From: Thermoplasmata archaeon
GTDB lineage: Archaea > Thermoplasmatota > Thermoplasmata > WALJ01
DNA: 8,289 nucleotides
Reading direction: 5' to 3'
Assembly: GCA_015522885.1 (NCBI GenBank)
Contig: WALJ01000174.1
Coordinates: 1 to 8,289 of the forward strand
Shown here: positions 6,264-8,289 of the stretch, one piece after another
Position numbering within the stretch: the stretch's first letter is position 1
Layout of the letters: each line of letters begins with the position of its first letter
Position numbers and translations under genes: made by a program
Notes under the pieces: model-generated
What the model was told of the DNA's origin: nothing
What the model saw: only the letters and a program-made list of their open reading frames with translations
Databases searched by the model: none

Positions 6264-7729
6264 CCTTTCACAACTCCTATGGGTTTTAATTTCACCACAG
6301 GCTTCGCCAGTTCGGCTCCGCTTACGGCATTGACCACATCATCTATGTTTTTGTATGCTTCGGGTGCTTCTTCCAGTATCACATGTTTTGTGGCGGCTCT
6401 GAGATATATCCCGTCTCTTTCCAGCTCGCCTTTCACACCGTTCACAGTGAACTCTCTCTTTGCCTGATGCCTGCTCATCACCCTTCCCGCACCGTGACAG
6501 GATGAGCCAAAGGCCTCTTTCATGGAGCGCTCCGTTCCGACCAGAATATACGATGCCGTGCCCATATCACCGGGAATGAGAACAGGCTGTCCGACATCCC
6601 GGTATGCCCGGGGAATTTCGGTCCTTCCTACTGCAAAAGAGCGGGTTGCTCCTTTTCTGTGCACATAGACCTTCCTTCTTTTTCCGTCCACCTCGTGCTC
6701 CTCAAGCTTTGCTATGTTGTGACATACATCGTATACGAGTCTCATTCCGAGGTTTTCCGGTCCCTTTTTCAGCACATTTCGGAAAGATTCCCTGACCCAG
6801 TGCATTATGAGCTGCCTGTTGGCCCACGCGAAGTTGGCGCCGGCGGCCATAGCTTTGAAGTAGTCCTGCCCTTCCTTCGAGTTAACCGGAGCGCATGCCA
6901 GCTGTTTGTCAGGTAACTCTATTCCATATTTTTTCACCGCGCTCTCCATGACCCGGAGGTAATCGGTGGCTATCTGATGCCCGGCGCCCCTCGAGCCTGT
7001 GTGTATCATCACGGTTATCTGGCCTTTCTCAGTTATACCGAATGCCCGTGCCACCTCGGAGTCATATATCTCATCGACCCTCTGTATCTCGAGAAAATGG
7101 TTTCCCGCTCCGAGAGTTCCCAACTGCGACGCTCCTCTGGACTTCACTTTCTGGCTTACCATAGATGCGTCCGCATTTTTCATTCTCCCGTTCTCTTCCA
7201 TGTGCTCAAGGTCCTCATGCCATCCGTAGCCCTTTTCAACGGCCCATTCGGCACCTTCTTCCAAGACCCTGCTCATCTCGGCAGAACTCAGCCTCAGCTT
7301 TCCCTGAGAACCGACACCCGAAGGCACATTGAGAAACATCTCGTTCACAAGCTCCTTTATCGCGGGCTTTATGTCATCATATCTCAAATCCGTTCTGAGA
7401 ACCCGAACACCGCAGTTTATATCGTAACCCACTCCACCCGGGGATATGACGCCCTCTTCGGCATCGAACGCCGCTACACCTCCTATGGGAAAACCGTAGC
7501 CCCAATGGATATCGGGCATTGCCATTGCCGGACCGACAAGTCCCGGCATTGTGGAAACATTCGCAAGCTGCTCCGGCGCATTGTCCTTCCTAATCTGCTC
7601 TATCATGCTCTCCAATGCATACACATATGCAGGATATCTCATTTTGAGCGTTCCTCCGATTCCCGCATAATTCCTCGAAATTTCGTACTTAAACGGTGCA
7701 ATTTTATGCAAAGGTCCGTTCCATGTCAT
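6260..7729 (-). CDS. rtcB: RtcB tRNA-splicing and RNA-repair ligase
   Basis: Joins RNA ends bearing 2',3'-cyclic phosphate or 3'-phosphate to 5'-hydroxyl ends, using GTP and manganese; in archaea it seals tRNA exons after the splicing endonuclease. The 489-residue protein is full length and has no intein, unlike some archaeal copies. MPDIHWGYGFPIGG (71-84) and GGVGYDINCGV (98-108) open the core. Metal ligands can be placed by motif: Asp103 and Cys106 in YDINCG, His211 in GAGNHFLEIQ, His243 in MIHTGSRG, and His337 in DVCHNIAK. His412 in SSCHGAGR is the expected guanylylation site. The C-terminus KPIGVVKG is the family's usual end, with a lysine that contacts guanylate. The start at 7729 gives the standard MTWNGPL beginning. 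Archease, which often assists RtcB, is not in the window. The translin-family gene follows with a 4-base overlap. Confidence 0.97.
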   Translation of the reverse strand: MTWNGPLHKIAPFKYEISRNYAGIGGTLKMRYPAYVYALESMIEQIRKDNAPEQLANVSTMPGLVGPAMAMPDIHWGYGFPIGGVAAFDAEEGVISPGGVGYDINCGVRVLRTDLRYDDIKPAIKELVNEMFLNVPSGVGSQGKLRLSSAEMSRVLEEGAEWAVEKGYGWHEDLEHMEENGRMKNADASMVSQKVKSRGASQLGTLGAGNHFLEIQRVDEIYDSEVARAFGITEKGQITVMIHTGSRGAGHQIATDYLRVMESAVKKYGIELPDKQLACAPVNSKEGQDYFKAMAAGANFAWANRQLIMHWVRESFRNVLKKGPENLGMRLVYDVCHNIAKLEEHEVDGKRRKVYVHRKGATRSFAVGRTEIPRAYRDVGQPVLIPGDMGTASYILVGTERSMKEAFGSSCHGAGRVMSRHQAKREFTVNGVKGELERDGIYLRAATKHVILEEAPEAYKNIDDVVNAVSGAELAKPVVKLKPIGVVKG

Positions 7730-7752
7730 GATTGTTACCTACAGACAACAAG

Positions 7753-7768
7753 CTTATATAGTCTTCTT
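7753..7768 (-). promoter_or_regulatory. rtcB promoter: TATA box with purine-rich BRE
   Basis: Read on the minus strand this is GAAGAAGA, CTATATAAG or close to it: a purine run followed by TATATAAG (7753-7760), a good archaeal BRE and TATA pair. Its centre is about 28 bases from the rtcB ATG at 7729, so transcription should begin within a base or two of the start codon and the message is probably leaderless. AGGT at 7736-7739 would then not be transcribed. Confidence 0.65.
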
Positions 7769-7792
7769 CCACAGTTTCACTTGCCCACATTA

Positions 7793-7815
7793 GAAAAAAA
7801 GGGGTGGGAGGGGAG
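7793..7815 (-). terminator. Poly-T terminator for the PhoU/TrkA-C gene
   Basis: On the minus strand a C-rich run is followed by seven T residues and CTA (T run at 7794-7800). Archaeal RNA polymerase terminates at such T runs. It lies about 115 bases beyond the stop of the PhoU/TrkA-C gene and upstream of the rtcB promoter, so it would separate the two transcription units. Confidence 0.5.
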
Positions 7816-7842
7816 AACATACCATATCGTAAGGGAGACTCC

Positions 7843-7852
7843 TATATAAAAG
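7843..7852. promoter_or_regulatory. Near-symmetric TATA element of uncertain direction
   Basis: TATATAAAAG on the plus strand is a near-consensus archaeal TATA box. The minus strand reads TTTATATA at the same place, preceded by the purine-rich GGAAAC, a better BRE. Plus-strand use would start an RNA near 7873 running antisense to the end of the PhoU/TrkA-C gene. Minus-strand use would start near 7820 and meet the T run or give rtcB a leader of about 90 bases. Neither is proved. Confidence 0.4.
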
Positions 7853-7891
7853 TTTCCTATTGGCAATCCAGAGCACCCATATTTATGAGCA

Positions 7892-7910
7892 GAGTATGCA
7901 CGAGTATGCA
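7892..7910. repeat. Direct repeat of GAGTATGCA with a 10-base period
   Basis: GAGTATGCA occurs at 7892-7900 and again at 7902-7910, so the copies face the same side of the helix. The second copy's ACGAGT (7900-7905) also pairs with ACTCGT at 7917-7922 across an 11-base loop. A protein-binding site is possible; the repeat is too short to rule out chance. Confidence 0.45.
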
Positions 7911-7914
7911 AATT

Positions 7915-8289
7915 TCACTCGTCGTATGAGTCCCATTCAACCTTTTCTCCCATGCTCTTAAGGAATTTTTCCTCGCTTTCCTTCGGACCGCGGGCGATGA
8001 CGAAATCCATAGGATTCAGCACCGCATCTCCGTCCGGGCCGTATATCCATCCGGTCGTGCTTTTCATGGCGATTATCCATATCCCGAATTCCTTGGGAAG
8101 GTCTATTTCTCTGAGTTTCTTTCCTGCGAACGGGGAGTTCTCGCTGACAATAGCGGAGGTGATTATCGTATCCGAATCCCGAATGCTATCCTGAAACACA
8201 GGATGCATGTCCATATCCCTCAGGGTTATGTCCGCTATCTCTCTTGCGGAATCCGCAATCAGTTCAAGAGCGGACCCCAATCTGACATA
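7915..8289 (-). CDS. PhoU/TrkA-C domain protein, probable ion-transport regulator (N-terminal part outside the window)
   Basis: The minus-strand frame is open from the right edge to TGA at 7915-7917, giving 124 residues and no convincing start. A TTG at 8278-8280 could be read as a start, but the frame continues in good sequence before it and the following SALELIADSAREIADITL resembles the last helix of a PhoU domain, so the gene almost certainly begins outside. The rest, from about TIITSAIVSENSPFAGKKLR to FVIARGPKE, is a TrkA-C (RCK_C) domain: two strands, the SPFAGKKL turn, and the final GDxVIARG-like strand written here as MDFVIARGP. Proteins with PhoU plus TrkA-C are thought to control potassium or other ion transporters by binding a small ligand, perhaps a cyclic dinucleotide. 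No transporter gene is seen next to it in the window. The ending, rich in acidic residues, is intact. Confidence 0.82.
   Translation of the reverse strand, partial: YVRLGSALELIADSAREIADITLRDMDMHPVFQDSIRDSDTIITSAIVSENSPFAGKKLREIDLPKEFGIWIIAMKSTTGWIYGPDGDAVLNPMDFVIARGPKESEEKFLKSMGEKVEWDSYDE

Larger units (their letters stand above)
7730..7914. other. Intergenic region between rtcB and the PhoU/TrkA-C gene
   Basis: The only sizeable non-coding stretch in the window, 185 bases. It holds the rtcB TATA box near its left end, the T-run terminator in the middle, a near-symmetric TATA element at 7843-7852 and a direct repeat at 7892-7910. I found no tRNA-like or other recognisable structured RNA. The only open frames are very short. 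Confidence 0.7.

Noticed and set aside
7704..7820. Minus-strand small open frame of 38 residues running into the rtcB start, with a segment WASETVEEDYISLL faintly like the N-terminus of DtxR-type regulators
   Set aside because: It contains the T run and the rtcB TATA box, overlaps the rtcB start in another frame, and is too short to support similarity.
6977..7849. Long plus-strand open frame (290 residues) opposite rtcB
   Set aside because: It lies antisense to a clear full-length rtcB and its translation is rich in Cys, His and Arg with no recognisable motif. It is a codon-bias shadow.
7885..7929. Plus-strand 14-residue open frame after the orphan TATA element
   Set aside because: No ribosome binding site and too short to judge; it may arise by chance.
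8278..8280. TTG at the right edge as the start of the PhoU/TrkA-C gene
   Set aside because: The frame continues to the window edge and the sequence just after is mid-domain PhoU-like, so the gene is cut by the window.

Overview
The window looks like chromosomal DNA from an archaeon, probably a euryarchaeon of the Thermoplasmata or a relative. Four things point to an archaeon: the archaeal-type riboflavin synthase (RibC) and FAD synthase (RibL), an archaeal translin/TRAX-like protein, RtcB with no bacterial rtcA/rtcR context, and TATA-box promoters with purine-rich BRE-like flanks in place of -35/-10 boxes. Genes are tightly packed, and several neighbours share a 4-base ATGA stop/start overlap. 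The assignment to Thermoplasmata is an inference from gene content and style; no marker gene is present.

Left part (1-4395, + strand): the tail of an unidentified gene is followed by ribL (FAD synthase), a 1004-residue STAND-type ATPase with TPR repeats, ribC (riboflavin synthase) and ribH (lumazine synthase). RibH and RibC make riboflavin, and RibL converts FMN to FAD. The large ATPase/TPR gene sits inside this flavin operon. It shares ATGA overlaps with both neighbours, is visibly richer in A+T, carries eight TPR units of exactly 40 residues, and has an extra sensor-like domain inserted between Walker A and Walker B. It is the most unusual gene here, and a link to flavin metabolism is only suggested by position.

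Middle (4396-5658, + strand): a short promoter region and an ammonium transporter gene (amt) with the channel's histidine pair, gate and periplasmic-site residues conserved. No glnK lies beside it. The amt stop codon is five bases from the stop of the convergent gene.

Right part (5664-8289, - strand): rtcB (RNA ligase) is followed, with an ATGA overlap, by a translin/TRAX-family gene that keeps a TRAX-like pattern of four acidic residues. RtcB joins tRNA exons, and C3PO-like enzymes degrade RNA fragments in eukaryotes, so the pair suggests an archaeal RNA-processing and clean-up unit. A 185-base intergenic region holds the rtcB promoter, a likely poly-T terminator, a near-symmetric TATA element and a 10-base-period direct repeat. 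At the right edge is the C-terminal part of a PhoU/TrkA-C ion-transport regulator. I saw no rRNA, tRNA, CRISPR array, transposon or riboswitch.
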